From JBFWNG01 sp050251195 (lineage in GTDB: Bacteria; Bdellovibrionota_B; Oligoflexia; Oligoflexales; Oligoflexaceae): DNA of 64,000 nucleotides. The notes beneath the pieces were generated by a model that saw only the letters and a list, made by a program, of their open reading frames with translations, was not told the origin of the DNA and made no database searches. Shown here in pieces: positions 7,369 to 16,910 of this stretch (position 1 is its first letter; the number at the start of each line of letters is the position of its first letter). The stretch is from NCBI GenBank assembly GCA_050251195.1, contig JBFWNG010000016.1, forward strand, positions 1 through 64,000. The letters run 5' to 3'. Position numbers and translations under genes: made by a program.

Positions 7369-7855
7369 TCTATCCTCCTATTTTTACTAAAAAACTGCGT
7401 TTATCAGTAAATATCGGTTTTATAGAATAAACCTTTAGGCAAAAAAAACAGGCGAGAGCAGACTTTTGAATATGATCTCTGGGCCGCAAGAAGTAAGGGC
7501 GAGGACAGGTCGTCAAAGGTAGCTACGGCGGCGCAAGTAAATTTGGCCGACACAGGATGGCAAAAACATCGTTGTGTTGGGAAACCATGGCACTGTTTAC
7601 CCTACCTTACATGTGAGTGCCCTCTGGGGAACGCTCGAGGAAATAAAATCAATGCTAGATTCGGAAAGCTTAACGCTGGAAAATTATTAAAAAGTTCTCT
7701 TTATCTGCCTTCGAGCAAGACATTAGTCGAGCAAGTGTTTTTCAACCGATACGTAATTACTCGAATGGCTGATTCTAAATCAGCGGGTTGAAGGTGGTTG
7801 TGCTGCGGATGAGACTGTAGTGATCGAATAATTCATTTACTTATTGCAGAATCGC
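7369..7855. other. Gene-poor stretch with possible decayed coding sequence
   Basis: No complete gene is supported. On the plus strand, a frame without a start codon reads KNIVVLGNHGTVYPTLHVSA and further coding-like residues before a stop near 7690, but a stop codon lies just upstream of it. It may be the remnant of a degraded gene. The left part should carry the promoter of the minus-strand lipoprotein at 7368. Confidence 0.3.
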
Positions 7856-9334
7856 CTATGGAGAAGGAGTAATGCCTCCCCGATCCAATTCACAGTTTTC
7901 ATCGAGTCTAAAATTCTCCGCTTCAGCCTTGAGTTCCGGACTCTGGAATTTTTCGTGTTCAGGGAACATCGTCAATGTGAACTTTTCCAGAATCGGAAAA
8001 GAAGCGGCCTTAACTGTTTTAGCCCGCATCAGCAAATATAGGTCGTCAAGGTTGTTAATGACACTGCGAGGGTTGTTCCGGCATTGCTCTGTAAAGGGAA
8101 AGGTTGTCTTCAGCAAGTACTCGTCTTTTTCCTCCTGGTCATTGAAATTGACATTCGCAACCTCGGTAAGATTTTTCAAGAACTCTTTAGCTTCCGGCTC
8201 CGACCTGCTTTTCAACGTAGCGGTGAGTCGATCTCGCAATTGCGCAGGCGACGCGACGTCACGAAATCGATCTTCAGGCAAAAAGTTCCACACGGCGCAT
8301 CGTCTCTTGGAGAAAACAGCGTTAGGGTAATCAACCATATAGGCGGCAATCACCAACTTGTTGTCGATCATGCCAGCGTCAAGGAGCTTGTTGGCGATCT
8401 CGTCGTCCAAATTCGAACGTCGGGGTGATGTGCCCGGAAAGAATCCGATGCGCATTTTATCGGGATCCGATGTCTTTTCCGCAAAAGGCACACTGATTCC
8501 TCTTTTCTTAAAGACTTCCAGCCATCCGGCCATTGAGACAGGAAAGGTTCCCGAAAAATGGCGCTGAAGTTTCGTATGCAGTATCAGACCCGGTTCGAGC
8601 TGTGCGTTGCCGTCGTTGACAAAACTTCCCAATTGAACCTTGGTGTCGCAAAATAGTGATTTCAGCACTTGTTTGATCGAAGCGTTGGCAAAGGGCTCGC
8701 GTCCGACCTTGACTCTTTCGGCGAAAGCCCGAGCTACGTCTTGGTGTGAAAAAAAGGCCTCCGTCTCCACCGTGGCGGCGTTAAACATCGCCTTTCCCTC
8801 GAGGAACTCCTCTTGCTCGATAAGATGCTTGCCGTTGCCTATCTCCGCTGCCCAGTTCTCCCAGGGATCGGGCATTTCTTTGATATTGAGCTCACCCATC
8901 ACATGGCATTTTTTACACTCATGTTGGGAAAACGAATCCCCCATAAACTTGAACTGTCCATCCCTTCCCTTATAAAACTGATGGGTGCTAGGTCCATTTT
9001 CTTCTGCGACCGTGGTTATGATCTCGTCTGGGCTTGCCAACCACACCTTTAAGCCCTCTTGACACTCGTACACGTCTATCTTTCTAGGTGTCACCTTAAT
9101 CATATGCCCGCCTTCGCCCACGAGCGCACGTCCTAAAGCCTGACAACCCGCCGACACCATCATAGCGTCAAAGTCAGGGTTGCAATGTGACTTAACAGCT
9201 TTCGAGAGACTGTCTTCCACAGTGGGCTCTGGATTGATAGAACAGCCGCCAACCGCCTTTATTGAGGAAATCCTTGCCTTGCACTGAACAAGGCTGAGCG
9301 TCGCGGTAAACAAAAGAACATAAGGGATTTTCAT
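7856..9334 (-). CDS. c-type cytochrome lipoprotein, paralogue of 25331-26893
   Basis: A 492-residue lipoprotein (lipobox LVQC, Cys18, then Lys) with one haem c attachment motif, CKKCH at 140-144. The surrounding sequence is DEII ... FKFMGDSFSQHECKKCH followed by MPDPWENW, closely matching DEMI ... LNFQGNSFTKGNPCLRCH and AFPWRNW in the protein at 25331. Later landmarks are also shared: DYPNAVFSKRRCAVWNFLP against DFPNPVFSKKRCGLWQYIP. So these are paralogues with a mono-haem N-terminal part and a long C-terminal domain that I do not recognise. An electron-transfer or redox-sensing role in the periplasm or outer membrane is inferred from the haem motif alone. Confidence 0.8.
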   Translation of the reverse strand: MKIPYVLLFTATLSLVQCKARISSIKAVGGCSINPEPTVEDSLSKAVKSHCNPDFDAMMVSAGCQALGRALVGEGGHMIKVTPRKIDVYECQEGLKVWLASPDEIITTVAEENGPSTHQFYKGRDGQFKFMGDSFSQHECKKCHVMGELNIKEMPDPWENWAAEIGNGKHLIEQEEFLEGKAMFNAATVETEAFFSHQDVARAFAERVKVGREPFANASIKQVLKSLFCDTKVQLGSFVNDGNAQLEPGLILHTKLQRHFSGTFPVSMAGWLEVFKKRGISVPFAEKTSDPDKMRIGFFPGTSPRRSNLDDEIANKLLDAGMIDNKLVIAAYMVDYPNAVFSKRRCAVWNFLPEDRFRDVASPAQLRDRLTATLKSRSEPEAKEFLKNLTEVANVNFNDQEEKDEYLLKTTFPFTEQCRNNPRSVINNLDDLYLLMRAKTVKAASFPILEKFTLTMFPEHEKFQSPELKAEAENFRLDENCELDRGGITPSP

Positions 9335-9574
9335 GCGTCCTCATTGGGTGAAGGCAACGGTTATTTCCATTTCTATTATGCCAGAAACCGGGAATCCGAG
9401 TACAATAAGACTAAGGCGCATATATATCTTTATTCCATCTGCCTTGAATGGGTGGTTTAAGGTACAGCAATAGAATCTATCAATACTCAAAGAAGAACGA
9501 CACCAATTTCATGACCGTCGTGTATGCCGAACGGTCTAGATCTTGGTTAAAACCCATCGGAATTGGAGTTCGTT

Positions 9575-10678
9575 ATGAAAGCGTGTTATTTGATTTGCTT
9601 CAGTATTACCTTTTTAACCGCATGTATGCACAAAATGGGCTCGAAAACCAAAGATGATCAAACGTCCGGCGAATTGGCACCTCTGGTGTGCGACAACGGA
9701 GCGGACGTGACGTCTTTTACCCTCGACGCGACGTTTCCGCAGCCCAATCCCTCGGCCGTAAATTTCGGAGACCAGGTCACATATTCACTCGTCGACCAAG
9801 TACCTAACGGGCCGGGCGTAAGGATTGACCTATGTATTGATGACGCCAACGGTGCTGTCGAATTTAAGCGCATGCTCTATAGATGGGACTCGTCTAGCCA
9901 AACCGAAGATATTCGAATAGATAATACCGCCACGGAGGTTAGAAGAGAGGGTAACACTTATTTTATACCCTCTTCCAAAGTAAAAGCCGTGAATCTCGAA
10001 CAAGCGATTTTCGGTGAGGTTGACGGACTTGATCTTTATGTTTCTTACCGAGAGGATCAGGGTATCTGGATCAAGGGGTGGAGAGATAATGACGATCTAA
10101 GTTTCGCCACTGCGGTGAACGCCGTGATAGAAAACGGTATGCGCAAACCTCTCTCCACCAGACTTATTGGAGGTACGTTCCGTCAAGGAAATCCGTTTAC
10201 GAAAGGGCTGTGTCAAGACGGGCAGGTGCCGTATGACAGGACATTTAAGTTCGACAAGACGAGACTGAAGTTCCAGACCTGCACGTATGGTGGAGGTGGC
10301 GAAACTACGGGCTACGATATTAAGAAAATTCAGATCACCGATGAATCGACGCATCTGGGATCGGAAAATCATCAAACCTATACCCTTGAGGGTGATCAAA
10401 TCAAAAAAGTGACTCAAGGAGATCAGCCTGGGGCAGTCATGAAATACTCCTGGAGTCACCATAACGCCTGCGACTCGTTTGTGGTGACTTTGCCGCATGC
10501 TACCTATGCGGCAACCGCAGCAGCGATGGCTGGTTGTGGACGTATCGTTGATGGTGCCCCCCAAAGGACTTGGGAAGATGAGCATCTTGACATTATGTAC
10601 AAGATTACATACGCCAAGAGCGAGATCGTGGAAGGAAGAGTTGCTTGCTTCCATTACCTATTCAATTGTAGCCAGTAA
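9575..10678 (+). CDS. HHN-family lipoprotein, member 1
   Basis: Starts at ATG 9575, with GGAG six bases upstream; an earlier TTG at 9563 is less likely. The 367-residue protein has a lipobox LTAC (Cys17). It shares an ordered set of landmarks with the genes at 40936, 54423 and 58664 and more weakly 24053: CDxG after the linker (39-42), RIDLC (83-87), KRMLYRW, LIGGTFRQGN ... C (197-213), FQTC (233-236), and WSHHNACD (293-300) followed by LPHATY. The His-His-Asn and paired cysteines are the strictest features. Predicted beta-rich. I do not recognise the family and propose no activity. Confidence 0.8.
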   Translation: MKACYLICFSITFLTACMHKMGSKTKDDQTSGELAPLVCDNGADVTSFTLDATFPQPNPSAVNFGDQVTYSLVDQVPNGPGVRIDLCIDDANGAVEFKRMLYRWDSSSQTEDIRIDNTATEVRREGNTYFIPSSKVKAVNLEQAIFGEVDGLDLYVSYREDQGIWIKGWRDNDDLSFATAVNAVIENGMRKPLSTRLIGGTFRQGNPFTKGLCQDGQVPYDRTFKFDKTRLKFQTCTYGGGGETTGYDIKKIQITDESTHLGSENHQTYTLEGDQIKKVTQGDQPGAVMKYSWSHHNACDSFVVTLPHATYAATAAAMAGCGRIVDGAPQRTWEDEHLDIMYKITYAKSEIVEGRVACFHYLFNCSQ

Positions 10679-10737
10679 TCAGTGTCAGCCCCATAGTTGA
10701 TACGCTGTTGAATGCGCGCCGGCCCGATCAAGAGCCG

Positions 10738-11997
10738 TCAAAATGCGAATGCGGCAGCTGCAATCAACGTATAGGGCAAAGCCCCAAGGAATAGTCCCAG
10801 GGGACTGATCCCTTCGGTCCCAAACGAATCCCGGAGCAGCCCGTAGCCGGCTGGGTTCGGAGCATTAGCTATAACCGTAAGCCCCCCGCCAGCAACCGCC
10901 CCGGAGACGAGCGCATACTTGGCTGCCATTGACAAGTTGGGGACCAGGCTACCCAGATAGGTGAGAGCCGCATTGTCCGTAACGGCCGTGAGTGATAATG
11001 CTCCCCAGAACATTGGAGTTTCTGACAAACTTGAAAGAAGCGGCTGAAGCCACCAATCCTGCATTTTGCCAAGGGTCACGAGCCCACCCAAGAAGAAGCC
11101 AACCAGAAGACTCTCTCTTATACGAAGTTCTTCTTGGTATTCTTTCGCGACCGAGCACCAACCGAGAAACAACAAAAATAAGGGAATGAAGAAGGACATA
11201 TAGTGCACGTTCGAAATCGTGAGCAAGAGAAAAGCAAGATGAACAGCTATGACCCACGCAGGCATGGAAACATGTTCGGCTCGTTCATAGACGGAAATGT
11301 TGACAACGAGTTCCTTTCTGAAAACGAGGGCTGTCAAAATAGTACCCGTCGAGACCGCAATGGCGGCTCGCCAACCGAACGTTGTGATCATAAACGGCGT
11401 ATCCCAGTTCCATGCTTCCGCGACCATTAGCACGGGTGGTGCCGCGAAGTGAGTAAGAGTTCCGCCAATCGAAACGTTCACAAAAAGAAGACCAAGGGTA
11501 GCGTATCGAAATTTGAGTGAAGATGTTCCTGTGAAGAACCGGTCTCGCAGAAGAATCGCCGTCACTGTCATTGCCGCCGGTTCCGTGATCAAAGAACCAA
11601 GCAGTGGGCCAAAGATAAGACAGGTACAGTAGAGTGCGACTCCCCGTCCGAAAGGCAGGGCCGACGCCAGTATATCAATCAATCGTTCTGCAAAGTGGAG
11701 AACCGGCCTCGTGGCAGCCATGCACATGATAACGAATACAAAGGCCGCTTCCGTGTAGTCTATTTCGGAAAGATAGTGAGCTGCGGAGTCAGTTCCCGAT
11801 TGGATCGACCATATCCCAATAAAGAGGGCGGCCCATAGGCCAAAGACAACCTCGACCTCACCAAGAAAGTGAAAGAGATTCTCTTGCATGGAACCAGAAG
11901 GATAGCGACTCGCTAGATTCAGCAGCCTCTTGGTGCAGAAGGTATGTACGATTGCGCAAACAAAGAGAGTAGTGGCAACATATCTCATTTCTACCAT
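10738..11997 (-). CDS. Putative Na+/H+ antiporter (integral membrane protein)
   Basis: About 419 residues, almost entirely hydrophobic, with 10-12 predicted membrane spans. Segments such as GSLITEPAAMTVTAILLRD, GGTLTHFAAPPVLMVAEAW and ANAPNPAGYGLLR fit the putative Na+/H+ antiporter family (PF07399-like), which resembles NhaD/ArsB-type carriers. The ATG at 11997 directly follows an alternative GTG at 12000. It lies 18 bases downstream of the YbdK-like ligase gene on the same strand, so the two are probably one operon. Substrate is inferred from family only. Confidence 0.75.
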   Translation of the reverse strand: MVEMRYVATTLFVCAIVHTFCTKRLLNLASRYPSGSMQENLFHFLGEVEVVFGLWAALFIGIWSIQSGTDSAAHYLSEIDYTEAAFVFVIMCMAATRPVLHFAERLIDILASALPFGRGVALYCTCLIFGPLLGSLITEPAAMTVTAILLRDRFFTGTSSLKFRYATLGLLFVNVSIGGTLTHFAAPPVLMVAEAWNWDTPFMITTFGWRAAIAVSTGTILTALVFRKELVVNISVYERAEHVSMPAWVIAVHLAFLLLTISNVHYMSFFIPLFLLFLGWCSVAKEYQEELRIRESLLVGFFLGGLVTLGKMQDWWLQPLLSSLSETPMFWGALSLTAVTDNAALTYLGSLVPNLSMAAKYALVSGAVAGGGLTVIANAPNPAGYGLLRDSFGTEGISPLGLFLGALPYTLIAAAAFAF

Positions 11998-12015
11998 CAC
12001 GATCGCCCCGTCACC

Positions 12016-13146
12016 TTATTCCCATTCCGGCTGGTCCGCGTCATTTTCCCTTACCAAATGGCGAACAATTGCGTCAAAGCCATTCGAACTTTGACTCCTT
12101 TGCCTTACATAACTGGGGCCCTTGAGAGCAATGGCTTCCAAAAAGCTCCAAAATCCCTCATATCCTAAGATGCGGAGGACCTTTTCAGATGAGTCACGCA
12201 TCATTCCTAAGACCTGCAAAAAAGGTATTGATGTTCCATCGTTATCCACGATCAGGTCGCACTGAACACCATGTCTCGAAGCCCTCCACTTATTCTCTCG
12301 AAGTATCCATTCAGGAGGCGGCAAAAATTTACGGCCAGCTGCTAACTCCCCGTCAATGAATAGCGCCAGTGCATGGATGAAAGCTACGATGGCTTCTACT
12401 TCAGCTATTGTGGGAGGGCAGTCAGCGATACGCACCTCGAGCGTTCCATAATCAATGTTGGGCCTTATATCCCACCACAAATCTTTTATCGAATGGATCG
12501 ATTTGGAAGCGACAAGACGCCCAACGAGCATTTCAAACTCCTCCCAGTTTTTGAGAAGGTAAGGATGACCACCCGTTGGAATAGCCTCAAAAAAGGTAAT
12601 CCGGCAAGACGCAAGCCCCGTCTCTTCACCATGCCAAAAGGGAGAGCTTGCAGAGAGCGCCAAAACTACAGGCAAATAGTGGCAGAGAGCATTGTTCATT
12701 GCTATAGCGTGATCGCCATTCCTCATGCCTATGTGGACATGAAGTCCAAATATTTGGAGCCTTCGAGCAATCCATTGGTTTCTATCAAGAAGTGAATGGT
12801 AGCGACTGGAGGGCGTTAATAATCTTTCTGCGTAATTGGCAAACGGATGGGTCCCAGACATCATAAGGAGTGCGTTATGCACTCCTGCAGCGCGCCGCGC
12901 CGTGGCTAGTGATTTGCGCAGAGACTCACCAACTTCAAAGGCATTTTTGCAAATGGGTGTATCGAGTTCAAGCATACTCTGAAATAATTCGGATTTTATA
13001 TGCTTTGCGTCGGTCTCTGCTTTCAAGGTTTCGAGGATATTAGGGGCTACAGGCTTGAGATCTCCCGTAAGCGGATCAATCAGCTGGATCTCGACTTCGA
13101 CGCCTAGTCCTAGGTTAGTATTCTGTGGAAAGTTCAAGTGAAACAT
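12016..13146 (-). CDS. YbdK-type carboxylate-amine ligase (GCS2 family)
   Basis: 376 residues, the usual length for the YbdK branch of the glutamate-cysteine ligase 2 family. Visible marks are GLGVEVEIQLID at the start (the acidic Glu-x-Glu strand), MLELDTPICKNA, FGLHVHIGM and WWDIRPNIDYGTLEVRIAD. Members ligate amino groups to carboxylates with ATP; YbdK shows weak gamma-glutamylcysteine synthesis, so the physiological product is uncertain. Cytoplasmic. It is the first gene of a probable two-gene unit with the antiporter downstream. Confidence 0.85.
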   Translation of the reverse strand: MFHLNFPQNTNLGLGVEVEIQLIDPLTGDLKPVAPNILETLKAETDAKHIKSELFQSMLELDTPICKNAFEVGESLRKSLATARRAAGVHNALLMMSGTHPFANYAERLLTPSSRYHSLLDRNQWIARRLQIFGLHVHIGMRNGDHAIAMNNALCHYLPVVLALSASSPFWHGEETGLASCRITFFEAIPTGGHPYLLKNWEEFEMLVGRLVASKSIHSIKDLWWDIRPNIDYGTLEVRIADCPPTIAEVEAIVAFIHALALFIDGELAAGRKFLPPPEWILRENKWRASRHGVQCDLIVDNDGTSIPFLQVLGMMRDSSEKVLRILGYEGFWSFLEAIALKGPSYVRQRSQSSNGFDAIVRHLVRENDADQPEWE

Positions 13147-13508
13147 AACGCCGCCCGCTTAAGTGACGACCCTACCACTCTCAACTTCGGAGCTATTTGT
13201 TCGCTCCGAACCCATATCTAACCCTGATTGTAATAGAAAAACCCAGACCTCAATTGTTGCGTGATACGCCCAGAAAATCAAGCAAGTTTTTCCGCCAGGC
13301 AATACAGATCATTTCGTTGGGAGAAATGATCATTTCCATTTCTGCTCTCTTTCTTCCATTAAATTAATATAGAATTTACTCGTCTGTATCTCAGACCGCT
13401 CGCTGTCTTGACCAATCGAGAAAAGCACCTGATTGGCCTGACATGCAAAACGCCATATTTAATTATCATTGCTACTTTTCTTCCAATAATGCAGAGGTAG
13501 TTTATTAA
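13147..13508. other. Divergent intergenic region with an inverted repeat
   Basis: 362 bases separate the minus-strand ligase gene from the plus-strand methionine sulfoxide reductase gene, so promoters for both should lie here. The clearest structure is a perfect nine-base inverted repeat GATCATTTC / GAAATGATC with a seven-base spacer at 13307-13331, a candidate regulator site. No gene is visible. Confidence 0.5.
13307..13331. promoter_or_regulatory. Perfect inverted repeat, candidate operator
   Basis: GATCATTTC and GAAATGATC flank GTTGGGA. The site is roughly midway between divergent genes and lacks a T run, so an operator is more likely than a terminator. No matching regulator is known. Confidence 0.35.
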
Positions 13509-13994
13509 ATGGAGAGGAGCGACGATGCAATGGACGAGTTAATTTCCGAAATTGAAGGCCTCATGACAGGGTATTGGCTGACGGATTTAGCGAATTTCAG
13601 CGCCCTAATCTATCACAGATTGCCCGACCTAAATTGGGCAGGCTTCTATCTCTTCGATGGAAAAACTCTTCGATTGGGCCCCTTTTCAGGCAAGCCGGCA
13701 TGTACCGAAATTGCGCCCACGCGCGGTGTCTGCGGTGCGGCCTTTAGCAAAACCGAAATAATGATTGTTGATGACGTTCATTCTTTCGAGGGTCATATTG
13801 CCTGTGACCCTGATTCACGATCCGAAATGGTAATTCCCTTCAAGGTTGAAAACAACCTTATAGGTGTTTTAGATATAGACTCTCCCGTCGTTTCAAGATT
13901 CACCTCACAAGATGCTTCACTTCTTTCCGCTGGATTGGTGATCTTAGCCCGCCGCAATCCGAAGCTAAAATCATTCCCAACCTTAAGCCCTTAA
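13509..13994 (+). CDS. msrC: Free methionine-(R)-sulfoxide reductase (GAF domain)
   Basis: A 161-residue single GAF domain protein that fits fRMsr (YebR/MsrC), which reduces free Met-R-sulfoxide with thioredoxin. The diagnostic run is NWAGFYLF, LGPFSGKPACTEI (Cys65), RGVCGAAF (Cys75), GHIACDPDSRSE (Cys99) and GVLDIDSPV, giving the three conserved cysteines. Cytoplasmic. Either ATG 13509 or the in-frame ATG 13530, which follows GGAGAGGAG, could be the start. The stop codon lies inside an 8-bp tandem repeat. It probably helps with oxidative damage. Confidence 0.9.
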   Translation: MERSDDAMDELISEIEGLMTGYWLTDLANFSALIYHRLPDLNWAGFYLFDGKTLRLGPFSGKPACTEIAPTRGVCGAAFSKTEIMIVDDVHSFEGHIACDPDSRSEMVIPFKVENNLIGVLDIDSPVVSRFTSQDASLLSAGLVILARRNPKLKSFPTLSP

Positions 13995-14021
13995 GCCCTT
14001 AAGCCCTTAAGCCCTTAAGCC
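13982..14021. repeat. Five tandem copies of CTTAAGCC covering the msrC stop codon
   Basis: Five perfect copies of the 8-base unit CTTAAGCC, followed by a degenerate sixth (GCTTAGCC) up to 14029. The stop codon TAA of msrC is the TAA of the second copy. Because 8 is not a multiple of 3, gain or loss of copies upstream of the stop would alter the C-terminus. Confidence 0.85.
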
Positions 14022-14137
14022 GCTTAGCCTTCAATAGCGGTAGGCATAGATCTTTTGGGAATAAGATCATATCTCCAAAGTATTGGCACAACCGTTCATC
14101 GACGATCTATGATGAATAGCCAACAAAAGGAGAAAGT

Positions 14138-14653
14138 ATGATAAATCCACTCACAAAACTAATGCCTTTTATCGCCCTTATTGCACTTGGTTGCGGCAAG
14201 AAAAACGATAAAAAAATGCCACCTCAGATGCAAAGACAATCTGAAAATCTCGACCAAGAACCAGGTCCGGAAATGTACGTCCCAGAGTATGAAACGTCTG
14301 ACGAATTTTTCACGAAAACCAGTCAGATATACGATGGCGGAAATGCGCACGGTAGAGTGCGGATCTGGTATTCGAAAAACATCGAGAGCTTAATCGAAGA
14401 GGAGATGTATACGGTACCTGTCGGGACCGTGTCCATAAAGCAAGGCTATTTTAACGAAAATGACCAATATCAGAAAATTGTAACAATGATTAAGAGGGCA
14501 CCTGGCTATGATCCCGAAAATCATGACTGGGAGTACGAGGTGCGAGGTCAGGATGGGACCTTGCAACAAAACGGAAAGCTTGCGGGATGCATTGGTTGCC
14601 ACAGCCATGCGCCTGAAACCGACTTTTTAATGGGATCGCGGGTGTCCAATTGA
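14138..14653 (+). CDS. Cytochrome P460-like lipoprotein
   Basis: A 171-residue lipoprotein (lipobox ALGC, Cys19) with a C-terminal haem c motif CIGCH at 151-155. The approach to it, MIKRAPGYDPENHDWEY ... GKLAGCIGCHSHAPETDF, matches the C-terminal pattern of cytochrome P460 and cytochrome c'-beta proteins, where a single haem sits in a mainly beta fold. Those proteins oxidise hydroxylamine or bind NO. Whether the lysine-haem cross-link of true P460 is present cannot be judged here. AAAGGAGAAAGT lies just before the ATG at 14138. Confidence 0.75.
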   Translation: MINPLTKLMPFIALIALGCGKKNDKKMPPQMQRQSENLDQEPGPEMYVPEYETSDEFFTKTSQIYDGGNAHGRVRIWYSKNIESLIEEEMYTVPVGTVSIKQGYFNENDQYQKIVTMIKRAPGYDPENHDWEYEVRGQDGTLQQNGKLAGCIGCHSHAPETDFLMGSRVSN

Positions 14654-14701
14654 ATGAATATCGAAATTTGGATTTATTGATATGTGTCAAAGGACGTCAT
14701 A

Positions 14702-15403
14702 GTGTTTACCAACGAGAATAATCATGAGGACCTTGATTCTTGTAATCGCGAGCTTTTGTCGGGATATAGACGATTAGACAAAGAGTCACAGATCAGAGAA
14801 TCAAGGGCATTCGTCGAGAAGATGGTGACAAGACGATCCATTCGCAACTTTTCAACAGAATCAGTCCCGCTAGAGATTATCCAAAACGCGGTTAGAGTTG
14901 CGGGGACGGCTCCAAGCGGAGCTAACAAGCAACCTTGGTACTTCGCAATCGTATGTAACCAAGCTCTCAAAACCAGAATTAGGGTCTGCGCGGAAAGGGA
15001 AGAAACACAGTTCTATTCGCATCGAGCGCCTACCGAATGGCTGAACGATCTCAAGCCTTTTGGGACGGACGCGAATAAGCCTCATCTTGGGAAGGCTCCG
15101 TATCTCATCGCCGTCTTCGCGGAGCTTTACGGAACTAACGGTCAAAGCGATCGAAAGACGAGCCATTACTACGTTAGCGAGTCGGTCGGCATTGCGGTCG
15201 GCATGCTCATTACCGCCTTACACTTATCGGGCCTTGGAACTTTGACTCACACCCCCTCCCCCATGCGATTTCTTAACGACCTCCTCGGCCTGCCGCGCCG
15301 ATTTCGACCTATAGTCATCGTAGCCGTCGGCTTCCCAGAAGAACCCATCCTAGTACCGAAATTATCCAAAAAAACTCTGGACGAGATAAGCAAGGTTTAC
15401 TAA
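14702..15403 (+). CDS. Nitroreductase family protein, iodotyrosine-deiodinase-like
   Basis: An FMN-dependent nitroreductase-fold enzyme of about 233 residues. MVTRRSIRNF, GTAPSGANKQPWYFAIV, HRAPTEWLNDLKPFGTD, HYYVSESVGIAVGMLI and GTLTHTPSPMRFLNDLL match the iodotyrosine deiodinase/BluB-like branch. Bacterial members reduce halogenated tyrosines or related substrates; the true substrate is unknown. GTG 14702 is preferred because AAAGGA lies seven bases before it; an earlier GTG at 14684 has no ribosome site. Cytoplasmic. A LysR-type regulator follows on the same strand 109 bases later. Confidence 0.8.
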   Translation: MFTNENNHEDLDSCNRELLSGYRRLDKESQIRESRAFVEKMVTRRSIRNFSTESVPLEIIQNAVRVAGTAPSGANKQPWYFAIVCNQALKTRIRVCAEREETQFYSHRAPTEWLNDLKPFGTDANKPHLGKAPYLIAVFAELYGTNGQSDRKTSHYYVSESVGIAVGMLITALHLSGLGTLTHTPSPMRFLNDLLGLPRRFRPIVIVAVGFPEEPILVPKLSKKTLDEISKVY

Positions 15404-15512
15404 TCCCCTCCGGGGGGAATCTTTTGCGATTGAGTGTAACACCCGTCGCCCAAAGCAGTTGAGTTTAACTGCCGTGTTAGTTATCATGCTCCCGCATTTA
15501 GTGGTGACGACA

Positions 15513-16424
15513 ATGGAACTTAGACATCTTCGATATTTCACGGTGGTAGCTGAAACCAAAAGCTTTACCAAAGCCGCGAATTTGCTTCACGTTGCTCAAC
15601 CCGCCATAAGCAAGCAGATTATGGATCTCGAAGAGGAACTAGGCTTTCCTCTCTTCAATAGATCGACAAAGGACGTTGCTTTGACTGAAGCGGGCGCTTT
15701 CTTTTTAGGCAAGATTCAAGTCCTGCAAAGGGATTTGCAAAAGTCCATTCAGGAAGCACAATATGTTAGTCAGAATGTTGTGAATACCTGCTATATAGGT
15801 TTTTTGAGCACACCTAGCTCCTTTTTTTTGCCGAAGCTTGTTGAAACGTACCACGAGAAGTATCCCGAAAACAGACTGCGTTTAAGGGAGGGGAACCCGA
15901 TTGATCACCTACGCTGGTTGCTAGCCGACGAAATCGACATCGCTATTTCCAGGTCCATTCCCGATCAACAAAAGTTCGAGTCGCTGCTTATTTACGAAGA
16001 ACCCATTATTCTCGCAATTTCTCCAAAACTAGAACCCTCTTCTCTAAAGAGCGAAGCATCTTTGCCGAAAGACGCTATTCTCATCTCAAAAGAAGCGGCA
16101 CCAGGTTTACATGCGATTACTCTTAATTACATAAAGAACACAGGCATCAAGGTGGCGAATCTTGTCGAGGTCGCTGATGTGCAATCGGCGTTAATGATGG
16201 TCGAGGCTGACCTAGGCATTGCCTTTCTTCCTTCCTGCGTCGCTAACATCGGAAGATTTTCCTCGAATTTTGTCCATTTTGATTCCAATGCCCCACGCAT
16301 AGAGCTATTTGCCCTTTGGAAAAAAGACCGAGAAGCACATACTTCACAATTTGTGGACATTCTCCGTAATAACCTAACCAAAATTAGGACACACCTAGAA
16401 TCAGTCATCACGAATATATCTTAA
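15513..16424 (+). CDS. LysR-family transcriptional regulator
   Basis: About 303 residues starting MELRHLRYFTVVAETKSFTK, the standard LysR winged-helix start, which fixes the ATG at 15513 rather than the upstream in-frame ATG at 15459. The helix-turn-helix segment AANLLHVAQPAISKQI is at about 20-40, followed by the linker helix and a substrate-binding domain (NTCYIGFLSTPSSFFLPKL onward). Such proteins sense a small metabolite and act as dimers. The adjacent nitroreductase gene upstream on the same strand is a possible target, but the usual divergent arrangement is absent. Confidence 0.85.
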   Translation: MELRHLRYFTVVAETKSFTKAANLLHVAQPAISKQIMDLEEELGFPLFNRSTKDVALTEAGAFFLGKIQVLQRDLQKSIQEAQYVSQNVVNTCYIGFLSTPSSFFLPKLVETYHEKYPENRLRLREGNPIDHLRWLLADEIDIAISRSIPDQQKFESLLIYEEPIILAISPKLEPSSLKSEASLPKDAILISKEAAPGLHAITLNYIKNTGIKVANLVEVADVQSALMMVEADLGIAFLPSCVANIGRFSSNFVHFDSNAPRIELFALWKKDREAHTSQFVDILRNNLTKIRTHLESVITNIS

Positions 16425-16457
16425 AGGTATAAACCCAATGGAATTTTGGTCATAGCT

Positions 16458-16910
16458 CTATAACGGCAATATTTGGCACTGAAGATTTGCTATAAAACGA
16501 TTCCCGCTACTCGGAATCAAAATATGAAGGTTTGCTTTAAATACTACTTCGCCGGAAGGAGTTGTTTCACGGGTTGTTTGTATTTCAGCAAAACTTTGTG
16601 CAACCAATTGTCCTTCAATTGCCCCACAGGGATTTCCACGAACAGGGACCATTCGAATAAGCGCTGGCGATTCATTTGCCAATCGGTTTTGACCCATGAC
16701 GCAGGTTTGCGAAACGCCTGTTGATGGGGATACCATTTCGATCATGGCAGGTTTAAACAGGCCGGGTTCTTCGTGGACCGCGTAGAACACCGATGCCGAA
16801 AGCTCTGCTCCCTGGAAGGAATGACATCTTAGTCCCATTTGATTCTGATTCGCTGCTTCGGCACTGACCGACCCGATAAGTAAAGCAGCCAAGGATAGAG
16901 ATTTAAGCAT
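16458..16910 (-). CDS. Small secreted protein of unknown function
   Basis: 150 residues from ATG 16910 (GGAG six bases upstream favours it over ATG 16922). It begins with a clear signal peptide ending SVSAEA. The mature part holds four cysteines (LRCHS, SQTCVMG, GNPCGA, NLQCQ), consistent with two disulfides, and alternating beta-type sequence. No family recognised. It is convergent with the LysR gene and divergent from the srkA-like gene. Confidence 0.7.
   Translation of the reverse strand: MLKSLSLAALLIGSVSAEAANQNQMGLRCHSFQGAELSASVFYAVHEEPGLFKPAMIEMVSPSTGVSQTCVMGQNRLANESPALIRMVPVRGNPCGAIEGQLVAQSFAEIQTTRETTPSGEVVFKANLHILIPSSGNRFIANLQCQILPL

Noticed and set aside
7543..7791. 82-codon plus-strand frame
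   Set aside because: No ribosome site, signal or family; the neighbouring frame looks more coding-like but has no start, so only a possible remnant is noted.
10097..10654. 185-codon minus-strand frame
   Set aside because: It is the shadow of the HHN lipoprotein gene on the other strand.
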